Part shown: piece after piece, positions 26,064-33,335 of the stretch | Position numbering within the stretch: the first letter of the stretch is position 1 | Layout of the letters: each line of letters begins with the position of its first letter | Made by a program: the position numbers and the translations under genes | From: Paenibacillus fonticola DSM 21315 | GTDB lineage: Bacteria > Bacillota > Bacilli > Paenibacillales > Paenibacillaceae | Direction: 5' to 3' | Length of the DNA: 46,454 nucleotides | Assembly: GCF_000381905.1 (NCBI RefSeq) | Contig: NZ_KB907264.1 | Location: 76,025 to 122,478 of the forward strand | Notes under the pieces: generated by a model | Databases searched by the model: none | The model's input: the letters and a program-made list of their open reading frames with translations, nothing else | Told to the model about the DNA's origin: nothing

Positions 26064-26795
26064 ATGAAAGATCTAGTTTTTAAACATTACCAAAACAAAG
26101 TAAGGGCTCAAGCATTGGTTCATAAACATATCAAGAAACATTATTATTTTCTCAATACTATGGCGATACTATGCCCTGCAATAATTCTAACCTGTATTTA
26201 TATTTTTGTATTTAAAGAAGGTAGTGGGTTATGGTTATTTATTTCGTCTATAGCCTCAATCGCTGCATTTTTATATTCAGGTTTTAGCTTTTCCAACGCT
26301 GCCAAAAAAGTCATTAGAAAGAGATATAAAATAAGTATCGGGAAGGGAACTTGGAGAACAGAGAAATTTAAGGAGCTCCAATCGAATAAACTCGCCGACT
26401 TTCTCCATAATAAAGATTTAAAAACGAGATGGAAAATAGAAAAATTAATTGAGTTATATAAAAATGATAGAGAGAAGTCCAAATTACCTCCATTAATTGC
26501 ACCTAGTCTATTCCTAGCCGTGTTGACTCCTAATCTAACTCAATTCCTATTTTATATTTACAAAGATAAGGAACGGATGCAACCATATGAGGTGCTGGAG
26601 TTATTTCTAGGAAGCATGCTCCTCTCTCTGATAGTGATTGCAATTTTTACGTTATATAAAAGAACCAAGGATAATATAGTTAATGATATTTTTCAAAACA
26701 AAAATAGCATTAGGGAAGGGCTCATCCAGCAACTAGAAGATTTACTTTTACGTATGCCGGAAGAAAGAAAACAAGCAAAAGATATTAAAAATTAA
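26064..26795 (+). CDS. four-helix membrane protein linked to the McrBC-like genes
   Basis: A 243-aa protein 48 bp after the nuclease gene on the same strand. Hydrophobic segments lie at about residues 28-50 and 54-75, and then at 141-163 and 178-200. They are separated by a basic, helical cytoplasmic loop (KKVIRKRYKISIGK, KTRWKIEKLIEL). The C-terminus is coiled-coil-like (REGLIQQLEDLLLRMPEERKQ). No known domain is recognised; paired helices with long soluble helices resemble membrane effectors of defence systems only in outline. Its ribosome site is weak. Operon position suggests a job alongside the restriction-like pair. Confidence 0.65.
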   Translation: MKDLVFKHYQNKVRAQALVHKHIKKHYYFLNTMAILCPAIILTCIYIFVFKEGSGLWLFISSIASIAAFLYSGFSFSNAAKKVIRKRYKISIGKGTWRTEKFKELQSNKLADFLHNKDLKTRWKIEKLIELYKNDREKSKLPPLIAPSLFLAVLTPNLTQFLFYIYKDKERMQPYEVLELFLGSMLLSLIVIAIFTLYKRTKDNIVNDIFQNKNSIREGLIQQLEDLLLRMPEERKQAKDIKN

Positions 26796-26889
26796 AAGAG
26801 GATACAGAATACAAAGTGCTACGTCGTAAAGAAGTGAACTAGCGTTGTTCGCGCAGAGGTACATTTTTGAAACATTGGCATCGGAGATT

Positions 26890-27097
26890 AATTTTATCGC
26901 AAAATTAAAGATTTTTGTTTTCAACATTTATTGATTATGAACCAAGTGCTTGCCTTCTTAAGGAAATCTTTGTTATGGTGCAGAATAAGCTTCACTTTTA
27001 TTACTATGGATATACCACAACAGGGCTCATTGCCGAGCGTTTAAGGGCAGATAAAGACAATATGGGGCTGATTGTTTGTAACAATTGGGAGAGCTGA
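26890..27097 (+). pseudogene. decayed RhuM-family gene, C-terminal part
   Basis: Frame 1 reads NFIAKLKIF, and frame 2 continues FSTFIDYEPS (from 26918), VQNKLHFYYYGYTTTGLIAE and RADKDNMGLIV, ending at TGA 27097. Intact RhuM proteins have FYxKxxDIFxxSxDYxP, VQNKxHxAxxGxTAAELI and RADxxKxNMGL in this order, so the match is clear in pattern though not in frame. The N-terminal half is missing. RhuM genes often sit in restriction or defence loci. Confidence 0.55.
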
Positions 27098-27119
27098 GTG
27101 TGGAAAACTCAGCTTTTTT
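27092..27119 (+). terminator. intrinsic terminator
   Basis: AGCTGAGT (27092-27099) pairs with ACTCAGCT (27107-27114), 7-nt loop, then T5-6. It marks the plus-strand end of the McrBC-like region. Confidence 0.8.
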
Positions 27120-27150
27120 AGCCCCAGCTCTCCTATATAGTTCAAGAACT

Positions 27151-27819
27151 TCATTTTATGATGTCTTGGATTTTACTTCTTGTATTTTCAAACCAATAAG
27201 GTTCGACTATCCACTCATCCGATATATTAAACTCTTCAAAGTCACCGTTACTCAGAAAAACTTTCCACATTTTTTGTTTGATTTTCTGTGGTTTATTCCA
27301 TAAATCATCCCCATATCTCATGTTAGGTTCAAAAATAAAGTAAACGTTCTCTTTCCTAAATGACGATTCATTCGTAGGAAATTTTTCGCGACAAGCTAAC
27401 AAAATATAGGGGATATATTTTAGAGTGAGTCCTTTATAATTCCATATATTTTTCTGAGTAAAGGATAGAATGAGTTCTCTAAAAACACTGAATTTTATTC
27501 CATCTGCCAAAGAGTTGCATTTCAAGTATATCCCATATAAATTTTCTGTAAATTCTTTTTTCAGTCGGATTGCATTTTTCTCATCAATATCCGAGGGAGG
27601 TAAATCAATAAATGGCTTTCTATTTTCTTTTATTGTAGGACAGCTAGAGTGAGGATAGTGAGAAAAGTGAGTGCTGCGTTTAGGTGACTTATCTGCTTTA
27701 ATGAAAACATCTTCATCGCAAATAGGACACTCGCCAATCGAACGATTTTCACAGTGTATCATCCACTCATCGACGTTATATTTCAGTCCAGTAACTTTAT
27801 CAACAGCATAGTTTGCCAT
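27151..27819 (-). CDS. zinc-finger protein with CoiA-like N-terminus
   Basis: A 222-aa protein. Near the N-terminus, C31-P-I-C34 with H51-F-S-H54 and C60 forms a CxxC...HFxH...C cluster like the zinc finger that opens competence protein CoiA and related defence-island proteins. The nuclease core of CoiA is not evident; the remaining 150 residues (FRELILSFTQKNIWNYKGLTLKY split by a turn, then WKVFLSNGDFEEF and WIVEPYWFEN) are unassigned. It is second in an operon, 24 bp after the 424-aa gene. AT-rich codon use sets it apart from the uptake loci. Function unknown; nucleic-acid binding is a fair guess. Confidence 0.65.
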   Translation of the reverse strand: MANYAVDKVTGLKYNVDEWMIHCENRSIGECPICDEDVFIKADKSPKRSTHFSHYPHSSCPTIKENRKPFIDLPPSDIDEKNAIRLKKEFTENLYGIYLKCNSLADGIKFSVFRELILSFTQKNIWNYKGLTLKYIPYILLACREKFPTNESSFRKENVYFIFEPNMRYGDDLWNKPQKIKQKMWKVFLSNGDFEEFNISDEWIVEPYWFENTRSKIQDIIK

Positions 27820-27843
27820 AATTAATTAAGCGCTCCCCTAGTG

Positions 27844-29118
27844 TTAATTTTTTATTTTCATAAATGGATATATGAATTGAATCACATCAAGATATTTTTG
27901 ATCAGAAGGCTGTCTCTGTATTTCCTCATCAGGGTGAGAGCTTCTTTTTAATAACCTGATGTTAGCTGTATCTAGTGAAAAGTCTAGTGTAAAGACTGCA
28001 AACCCACTTTCAAATGACTTTCCAATTTTTAAATGTTCGACTTTTCGCTCTGATTTAAGAATGGGTAAATTTATCCAATAAAGCTCGTTAGAAGAGATGC
28101 ATTTGAAATCCCGATCCACTATATGAATTTCGGCATACTTATAGTCACTATCTTCTCTATGATTTCTAAATCGTATTCCGACTATATCACCTAGTTCACT
28201 ATTTTCAATGGTTGTTGATACAATAGATAACACTGCAGATGAGATATATTCAAAAGGTGACAGCAATTCGTTCGATGTGGGAGGATTAAAGGTATCAATA
28301 ACTAGATCGGCAAAACTTTGAATATTAGTGTTAAACTGTTTAACTAATTGTTCAGCTTGATCCCTTTTATCTACTAATAGGGCTTCTTCAATTAGAAATA
28401 GAGATTCTCTAAAATTTGTGAATTCAGACAACTTAATAGCTGGAGAAAGCTTTGAAATAAAATCCAATGCGTTTGAAACCCGCCCTTTTACAGTCCTAAC
28501 TTCTTCAATTTCACTAGCAATATTTTCGATATCTTTAATGCGGATGTGTGCTAAATTTTTCTCAAAATCAAATTCAATTAACGTAGGATAGACAACTAAG
28601 GAAACGTCTTGATTTTTAGGCTGATGCTTTACATAACCTTCGTCTAGTAAGAGCAAACGTAGGTGTGTTAATTTCGAATCTGTAAGTGGGGAGGTCCTGA
28701 AACCACAGATTCGATACTTCATAGAGCTTTCTTGTGTTAGGACATTATTAAGCAGTTTATTTTCATTTGGCGCTCCCCAAGCCTTTAGGATGGCTGGCAC
28801 CGATGCGATATCATTTAATGAGATCTCATGGGAATCAATCTTATAAAGAAAAGAGTTAAAAAGACTGTCTTCAATTAGTCGAAAGAGAATTTCATCGATA
28901 TCTAGCATAGATAATAGGTTTTCTTCAAATCCTTTTGCCAAAGTTAAACAAGTAGTTATCCATGCTGGACGATCATCTTCACTTTCTAACTTGATTTGCG
29001 TATAAAATGCTTCAAATTCGGGAAAGATCTTCATATAACTGAGTTTTTCTCTTACACCTGATTTAGTAATGAATTGTTTAAAATAGATAATATTTTCCAA
29101 TATTTTATTTGATTCCAT
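27844..29118 (-). CDS. unknown protein, 424 aa, first gene of a two-gene operon
   Basis: ATG 29118 has TGAGGTG 8 nt upstream; a GTG three codons earlier is too close to the site. The N-terminal 120 residues are helical (ILENIIYFKQFITKSGV). The region near residues 140-175 reads like a small winged helix (LTDSKLTHLRLLLLDEGYVK). After a long amphipathic helix region (about 215-280), the C-terminal 150 residues are rich in beta strands (GIRFRNHRED, YAEIHIVDRDFKC). No signal peptide or membrane helix. I do not recognise it. Its promoter must lie within or beside the divergent 59-aa gene because only 44 bp separates the two starts. Confidence 0.65.
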   Translation of the reverse strand: MESNKILENIIYFKQFITKSGVREKLSYMKIFPEFEAFYTQIKLESEDDRPAWITTCLTLAKGFEENLLSMLDIDEILFRLIEDSLFNSFLYKIDSHEISLNDIASVPAILKAWGAPNENKLLNNVLTQESSMKYRICGFRTSPLTDSKLTHLRLLLLDEGYVKHQPKNQDVSLVVYPTLIEFDFEKNLAHIRIKDIENIASEIEEVRTVKGRVSNALDFISKLSPAIKLSEFTNFRESLFLIEEALLVDKRDQAEQLVKQFNTNIQSFADLVIDTFNPPTSNELLSPFEYISSAVLSIVSTTIENSELGDIVGIRFRNHREDSDYKYAEIHIVDRDFKCISSNELYWINLPILKSERKVEHLKIGKSFESGFAVFTLDFSLDTANIRLLKRSSHPDEEIQRQPSDQKYLDVIQFIYPFMKIKN

Positions 29119-29162
29119 TATTAACACCTCAACAAAGTTTTAATTTAGAAGGAGAGAATATT

Positions 29163-29342
29163 GTGCAGAATGTTGACATTTTCAATAATAAATCTTTTTT
29201 AGGTAGTGTTACTCTTGATGACTTGCTTAATCAGCAGAGAATAATCTCTGTAGGAACAATATTAGTTCTTAATGAAAAGAAATATTGTGTCGATAATATT
29301 ATCTTAAAACGAGAGAACCTAATAACTATAGAGGTTACATAG
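29163..29342 (+). CDS. small protein of unknown function, 59 aa
   Basis: GTG 29163 follows AAGGAGAG at 6 nt. The product alternates hydrophobic and polar residues (SVGTILVLNEKKYCVDNI, then LITIEV), suggesting a small beta-barrel fold. It is divergent from the 424-aa gene with only 44 bp between starts. It might be a partner or regulator of that operon, but nothing in the sequence proves it. Confidence 0.55.
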   Translation: MQNVDIFNNKSFLGSVTLDDLLNQQRIISVGTILVLNEKKYCVDNIILKRENLITIEVT

Positions 29343-29424
29343 GAAGATTTTTGAAATATATAACTTAATTTACATGGTTACAGGTGCTTTAAAGATTTTT
29401 AAGGCATGCAGAAGACTCCCTTCT

Positions 29425-29490
29425 GGATGGTTTCAATTACTTAATTGAAACCATCCGTTGCTTTAGGTTTCAATTACTTAATTGAAACCT
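29425..29490. repeat. two near-identical perfect palindromes
   Basis: First element: a 15-bp stem (29425-29439 with 29442-29456). Second: a 12-bp stem (29465-29476 with 29479-29490). Each has a CT centre. Both share the half-site GGTTTCAATTA and its complement TAATTGAAACC. They lie between the end of the 59-aa gene and the end of the STAS/winged-helix gene, so they may be paired terminators, but the AT-rich stem tips and lack of T tracts favour protein-binding sites. Confidence 0.85.
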
Positions 29491-29521
29491 GCTGAGTAAA
29501 AAGGAGGGGCTACCTCCTAAA

Positions 29522-30082
29522 TTAAAATAAACTACTGTAAGCAAACTGTCTACCACCCTCTAGAAGAAAATCTTCTTGACGGTTAACTAGACGCATTTCA
29601 TATAACTTTACTAAATGCGTAGAGATCAAGGTGTGTTTTTTATCCAATGCCTCAGAGATTTCTCGTGCCGAAACTAATTTTCGTTCATAAACAATATCTA
29701 GTACTTCTCGCAGAGCATCGCCAACTTTTGCACCTATCACTAAGTGTTTTCCATTTGATTCAGCAATCACAGCTATTTTTTCTTCATTACAAGTAAGAAG
29801 AATATTATAGTAGTGATCAAAATCCTCACTTAGGTTTTTGATTACTAAAAATTTATTATGGGTTTTGTAATTTTCGTTAAGCCACTCCATAGGCTTGATA
29901 ATCACTTCATGAATACCTGAGCCATTAACTTCACGTACTTCAGACAAGTCGAAGTAAAAAACTGTGCCACCAGGTGCCTCGGCAAACTGCTCTATCACAT
30001 ACTCTTTTAATGGAATTGTAGGTCTTCTGCCAACCAAGTCAATAAAATCTGTTTCCTCTCGTAGCAAAGTGATAAGACGCAT
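29522..30082 (-). CDS. STAS-like (DUF4325-type) protein with C-terminal winged helix
   Basis: The 186-aa reading starts at ATG 30082 with GGTG 6 nt upstream; an ATG at 30094 is in frame but lacks a ribosome site. The N-terminal domain has VFYFDLSEVREVNGSGIHEV, the strand-turn-helix of a STAS-type fold, with a Ser in the position phosphorylated in anti-anti-sigma factors. The last 65 residues look like a winged helix (VSAREISEALDKKHTLISTHL, then VKLYEMRLVNRQEDF). It follows the STAS/GHKL gene on the same strand with 94 bp between. A 47-nt inverted repeat overlaps its promoter, so self-regulation is plausible. Confidence 0.7.
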   Translation of the reverse strand: MRLITLLREETDFIDLVGRRPTIPLKEYVIEQFAEAPGGTVFYFDLSEVREVNGSGIHEVIIKPMEWLNENYKTHNKFLVIKNLSEDFDHYYNILLTCNEEKIAVIAESNGKHLVIGAKVGDALREVLDIVYERKLVSAREISEALDKKHTLISTHLVKLYEMRLVNRQEDFLLEGGRQFAYSSLF

Positions 30083-30096
30083 AAAATTCACCATTT

Positions 30097-30171
30097 CTAG
30101 TTTAGGTTTGTTTTCAAATTCAAATTTGAAAACCTGAAACTAGTTTAGCGTATACTTATTATTTGTGTCAA
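30097..30171 (-). promoter_or_regulatory. promoter with 47-nt inverted repeat of the STAS/winged-helix gene
   Basis: On the minus strand TTGACA (30171-30166), 18 bp and TAAACT (30147-30142) make a sigmaA promoter. From 30143 to 30097 runs an imperfect inverted repeat bounded by CTAG on each side, with half-site AGGTTTTCAAATT. It covers the -10 edge and the transcription start. The half-site resembles GGTTTCAATT of the palindromes at 29425-29490. Confidence 0.65.
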
Positions 30172-30176
30172 GTAAA

Positions 30177-31046
30177 TTATGCTACATTGATAACAATGTA
30201 ATAATGGGTTCCGAAAAAGTAATCCCCCTCCTTTAAAAGAGACACTTTATTCGGAAATACCCTGTAGGCGCTATTGTGTGTGCGTACATAGAATTCTGCA
30301 ACTTCTGACCACCCGAAAGTCCTATTTTTAACATCTATTAATCCTCGTCCTCTATCCTCTTCTCTTACACTTGATGCGTCTGTAAGGATCGCTTTTTCAA
30401 CAACTTCATGTAAATTAGAATGCGGTACAAATCCCCGCAAACTTTTCACAATACCTTTTCCATAATCACAAATAGCTATTTCAACTTTTTTAAGATGAGG
30501 ATAATACTGAACACATGGAAAACATGCTGTGCCTCCATGTTCAATTGAGTTACCAGCTAGTTCACCAACAATTCTAGCGATATCTGAAATTCGATTAGGT
30601 TGGAGTTTGTTCTTCATAATTTCTCTAACAGAAGATTGTAGAGAACCAATCTCACCGTATTCTTTGGCTTCACGCAATTCAAATAATCCGTTAGTTTGAT
30701 CGTATCTATTTCTTTGGTAAAAAGATGCCATATCTCTTTTCTCATCGAATGCTGATTTAACTAATGGAGGGCAAATTTTGAAAAAGTCCATGCGTTCCAT
30801 ATAACCGATGACTTTTTCATCCCTACCATTTTCAGGGATATTAATTTTTAAACCATAACGAGAATTAAGTTTATGTAGAGTGCAAATTAACGTGGCGTTT
30901 CCCAAAGGAGAGACCCATTGTAAATTGCTCAGGTCAACAGTAATTTGCTCATTGTGGTCGAGAGTCTTAAAAATGAAAGCACATCTATTCAGCCATTCGT
31001 GAATGTCATTTATGCTACGTAAGCTGTCAAGGCTTTTTAATATCAT
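30177..31046 (-). CDS. STAS plus GHKL-ATPase protein (anti-sigma kinase-like)
   Basis: A 289-aa protein, ATG behind GGAGG. Residues about 15-90 form a STAS-like domain (ITVDLSNLQWVSPLGNATLI). Residues 140-289 form a GHKL (HATPase_c) domain: N box IVGELAGNSIEHGG with E162 and N166; G1 box CDYGKGI with D194 and G196/G198; G2 box DRGRGL (231-236). There is no His-containing dimerisation domain, so it is not a sensor kinase; the nearest known parallel is the SpoIIAB/RsbW anti-sigma kinase, here joined to its own STAS module. The next gene encodes a STAS-type protein with a DNA-binding end, suggesting a partner-switching pair. Confidence 0.8.
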   Translation of the reverse strand: MILKSLDSLRSINDIHEWLNRCAFIFKTLDHNEQITVDLSNLQWVSPLGNATLICTLHKLNSRYGLKINIPENGRDEKVIGYMERMDFFKICPPLVKSAFDEKRDMASFYQRNRYDQTNGLFELREAKEYGEIGSLQSSVREIMKNKLQPNRISDIARIVGELAGNSIEHGGTACFPCVQYYPHLKKVEIAICDYGKGIVKSLRGFVPHSNLHEVVEKAILTDASSVREEDRGRGLIDVKNRTFGWSEVAEFYVRTHNSAYRVFPNKVSLLKEGDYFFGTHYYIVINVA

Positions 31047-31158
31047 TAGTATGGTAGCCTCCTTCAGTTTTAGTTAGAAAGCCATATTGTTATTATATAC
31101 CAATTGAGTAAATATACCTAGATGTTGGGTTCTAGCTGATTTTATTCTTGTCTATTAG

Positions 31159-31311
31159 AAAGGTATTAAATTTGGATTGTATATCCTTTCATGGTATAAA
31201 AGGGTACAGGATGAAAAGGAAGATGCCCTACGGAGGTTAGTGGCAGCTACTGATTATGAACAAAGGCGAGATGCTCTTTCGGATCAATTAGAAGCTGTAG
31301 CCAAAAATTAA
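31159..31311 (+). pseudogene. coding-looking fragment, 50 codons, no start
   Basis: From 31159 to TAA 31311 an open frame reads ...LSWYKRVQDEKEDALRRLVA and QRRDALSDQLEAVAKN at the end. The charged heptad-like pattern looks like the C-terminal helix of a real protein. No ribosome site fits any start codon in frame. I treat it as the tail of a lost gene, with low certainty. Confidence 0.35.
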
Positions 31312-31781
31312 TCATAGTATTGGAAAAAAATCACCTTGAAGGCCACATTAAAAAAAGAGTAACTAAAAGCTTTCTGTTTTTGTTCGAATGGATATATGCG
31401 TCTTGAATTTATATATTAACGGAAATGCATCGTGATCAACGATCTAATGAAATGTGATAATTCAGTTATACGATTCACATCTGAGGTTTTGCTGTGAATC
31501 AAGTATAAAGAGCAAACTAGTTTCGGTTTCGTGTGGGCATAGGACAATTGGCTTTGGGGGGGGGATTGCAAGTACCAAAATACAGTTATAAGAAAGTGAC
31601 AATAGAAAATAAAAATCATTAGCAACCGTTTGCTCAATATATTACAATTGATCTGCTAAAAATTTAAAAATGGAGGGACTATCCTTCTACTCGTTATATT
31701 TGTAATTGAATTACTTAAATGCTGAGGCGGAATTTTGGGTACAGGACTGTGTCTAAAAGATGCCTAATGAAATACAATTGT
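31312..31781. other. gene-free AT-rich stretch
   Basis: I see no supported gene. A run of nine or ten G (around 31556) and a CTAATGAAAT motif (near 31766) matching the one at the XRE promoter are the only notable items. Confidence 0.5.
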
Positions 31782-32024
31782 CTAACTTTTTTGTTCTAGT
31801 ATGGTTTCCTCTTCCTCCTCCACCAACTCAATAATCTCCCGAATATCGCTAATATTTAGCGCCTCCGCGATTCTTTCAATATGACTAAAACTAATGCTTT
31901 CTCGTTTACCGTTGGAAAGCTCGCTTAGTGCAGCGTGTCTAACATCAGATAGCCTTGATAGTTCCCGTAAGGAAATTTTATGTTTTTTGGTGAGATCCCC
32001 GATTTTTACGACAACCTTCTTCAT
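31782..32024 (-). CDS. XRE-family regulator, 80 aa
   Basis: ATG 32024 with AGAGGTGAT upstream. Residues 8-60 form a Cro/C1 helix-turn-helix (KKHKISLRELSRLSDVRHAA, then LSELSNGKRESISFSHIERI). The C-terminus is acidic (VEEEEETILEQKS). It is divergent from the DUF6809-like gene, and the region between has a sigmaA promoter wrapped in inverted repeats, so it probably controls that gene and perhaps itself. Confidence 0.88.
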   Translation of the reverse strand: MKKVVVKIGDLTKKHKISLRELSRLSDVRHAALSELSNGKRESISFSHIERIAEALNISDIREIIELVEEEEETILEQKS

Positions 32025-32035
32025 TTATATCACCT

Positions 32036-32096
32036 CTAATGAAATCATTCCCAACTTGACTATACGCATAAGCGTAATGTATAATAATTTCATTAG
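32036..32096 (+). promoter_or_regulatory. promoter with nested dyads between XRE and DUF6809-like genes
   Basis: TTGACT (32056-32061), 18 bp, TATAAT (32080-32085). Inside the spacer, TACGC-ATAA-GCGTA (32063-32076) is an exact dyad. Outside, CTAATGAAAT (32036-32045) and ATTTCATTAG (32087-32096) form a second exact inverted pair. Two operator types at one promoter. Confidence 0.7.
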
Positions 32097-32182
32097 TGGT
32101 ACGTGGATGCGTATCGAAAGCGGTTTTTTATGCTATGATTCATGATTGTCTAATGAACCCATCCTAAAAGGAGGTCACCCCC

Positions 32183-32485
32183 ATGCAATCCCTTCTCGAA
32201 TCCCTATACTACGGTCATCTCATCCCTGAAGAACAATTGGTTCCCAAAATTCCCTTATATCGCAAGAAGGGCAGGGAACTGTCTGAGAAAATAGAAGCCT
32301 GGAAGAAAAAGCTGTCCAGTGATGAGTTTGCCGAGCTTGAGGCGTTGCTAGACTTACAGCAGCAAATTCAGAGCATGGAGATGACGGCGGCGTTCACCTA
32401 CGGCTTCAAGTTAGGAGCGGTGATGATTATTGAAATCCACCTCGATCATGGGGTGGGTAATATCGCTAACCAAGATGATGAGTAA
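32183..32485 (+). CDS. DUF6809-like small protein
   Basis: A 100-aa protein with ATG behind AAAAGGAGGTC. A helical N-terminus (MQSLLESLYYGHLIPEEQ) is followed by a coiled-coil-like middle (GRELSEKIEAWKKKLSSDEF, then LLDLQQQIQSMEMTAAF). The end, FTYGFKLGAVMIIEIHL, is the signature I associate with DUF6809, a family frequent in Firmicutes beside XRE genes and in mobile DNA. Function unknown. A C-rich short repeat follows the stop. Confidence 0.75.
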   Translation: MQSLLESLYYGHLIPEEQLVPKIPLYRKKGRELSEKIEAWKKKLSSDEFAELEALLDLQQQIQSMEMTAAFTYGFKLGAVMIIEIHLDHGVGNIANQDDE

Positions 32486-32487
32486 GC

Positions 32488-32516
32488 AGCAGCCCAACCC
32501 AACCCAGCCCAGCCCA
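32488..32516. repeat. CCCAA/CCCAG pentamer array
   Basis: Five or so CCCA(A/G)-type units directly after the DUF6809-like gene's stop codon. Beyond it, 32517-32800 contains no gene that I can support. Confidence 0.6.
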
Positions 32517-32800
32517 TGCTAACCAAAGTTCCCCCTCACGAATACTCTTCACCCTTAAGTCCCCCCAAATTCCTCCGATGTTCTCTAACTCCTCTCTACG
32601 TCTACATTTATAATATAGTCAATCAGCAGCATGGTTGACTTAAGCCACATTTACTACCTAACGAGGACTGCAGGTGACGGGCCACATAGCGGTCGCTTCA
32701 CACCTATGATCTCTGCCTCTTTGCTGCCTACATCCATCACTGTCCCCAGCGACAATTCAAAAAATGGTTGTAAATTTCAATTTGTTCTTATATTTTTTTA

Positions 32801-33247
32801 CTACAACACCCTGCTGTATGTAAGAAGTACCGGTTATTTGTTCTCCAAAACTGGAAGCTCATACAGTGTGGAAGATATGGGAAAACCGGGGGTTGGCTTT
32901 TATTATAAGAGCTGGCCCCATAGCGATCTGACCGAGACGCTGAACACACTGGATTCTCTTATGGTTCGGCCCGTAGAGGGGCACTGATCCCCGGACATAA
33001 CCGGGTACGGATGCTGACTTTTCTAAAGCCGCTTCCGGTGGGGCACAAGTTCGCCTGGCGTGGTGATGATCATGGTTGGACGATACGATTCTCCGTATGA
33101 TGCGGTTGGTCTTTGAGGCGTATAAGGGGGATTTCTATTTTTTATGCGCAGGAACAGCCGCTCGTTGCCTCCAATGAGGCGCTACTTCAGAGCTCGGGGG
33201 ATTTACCGCAGCTGGTAAGCAGTCTGGGAAAAGATAGCGGCTTATTT
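32801..33247 (+). pseudogene. broken partial copy of the sensor-regulator gene at 34368
   Basis: From CTACAACACC at 32801 the DNA follows 34688-35138 closely (by eye close to nine in ten bases). It encodes the same LLYVRSTGYLFSKTG and FYYKSWPHSDLTETL segments before running out of frame at about 32985. Later parts match in other frames. Both ends of the gene are missing: it covers only about residues 108-257 of the 805-aa protein. The two copies are direct repeats 1.9 kb apart and enclose the genes at 33336 and 33879. Confidence 0.85.
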
Positions 33248-33335
33248 GGACCTGCACTATGGCCGATGATTTCTTAAATTGAAGAGGTAGATAAAGGGTA
33301 TCCAAGGTAATTTTCAATGGGGGGATGAAAGGGTT

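Noticed and set aside
29425..29490. CRISPR-like repeats (GTTTCAATT...AATTGAAAC)
   Set aside because: Only two copies, a 9-nt gap between the full palindromes, fully palindromic units and no cas genes; better read as binding sites or hairpins.
32631..32987. 118-codon frame as an independent gene
   Set aside because: Its last third is just the in-frame part of the broken sensor-gene copy; the rest has no ribosome site.
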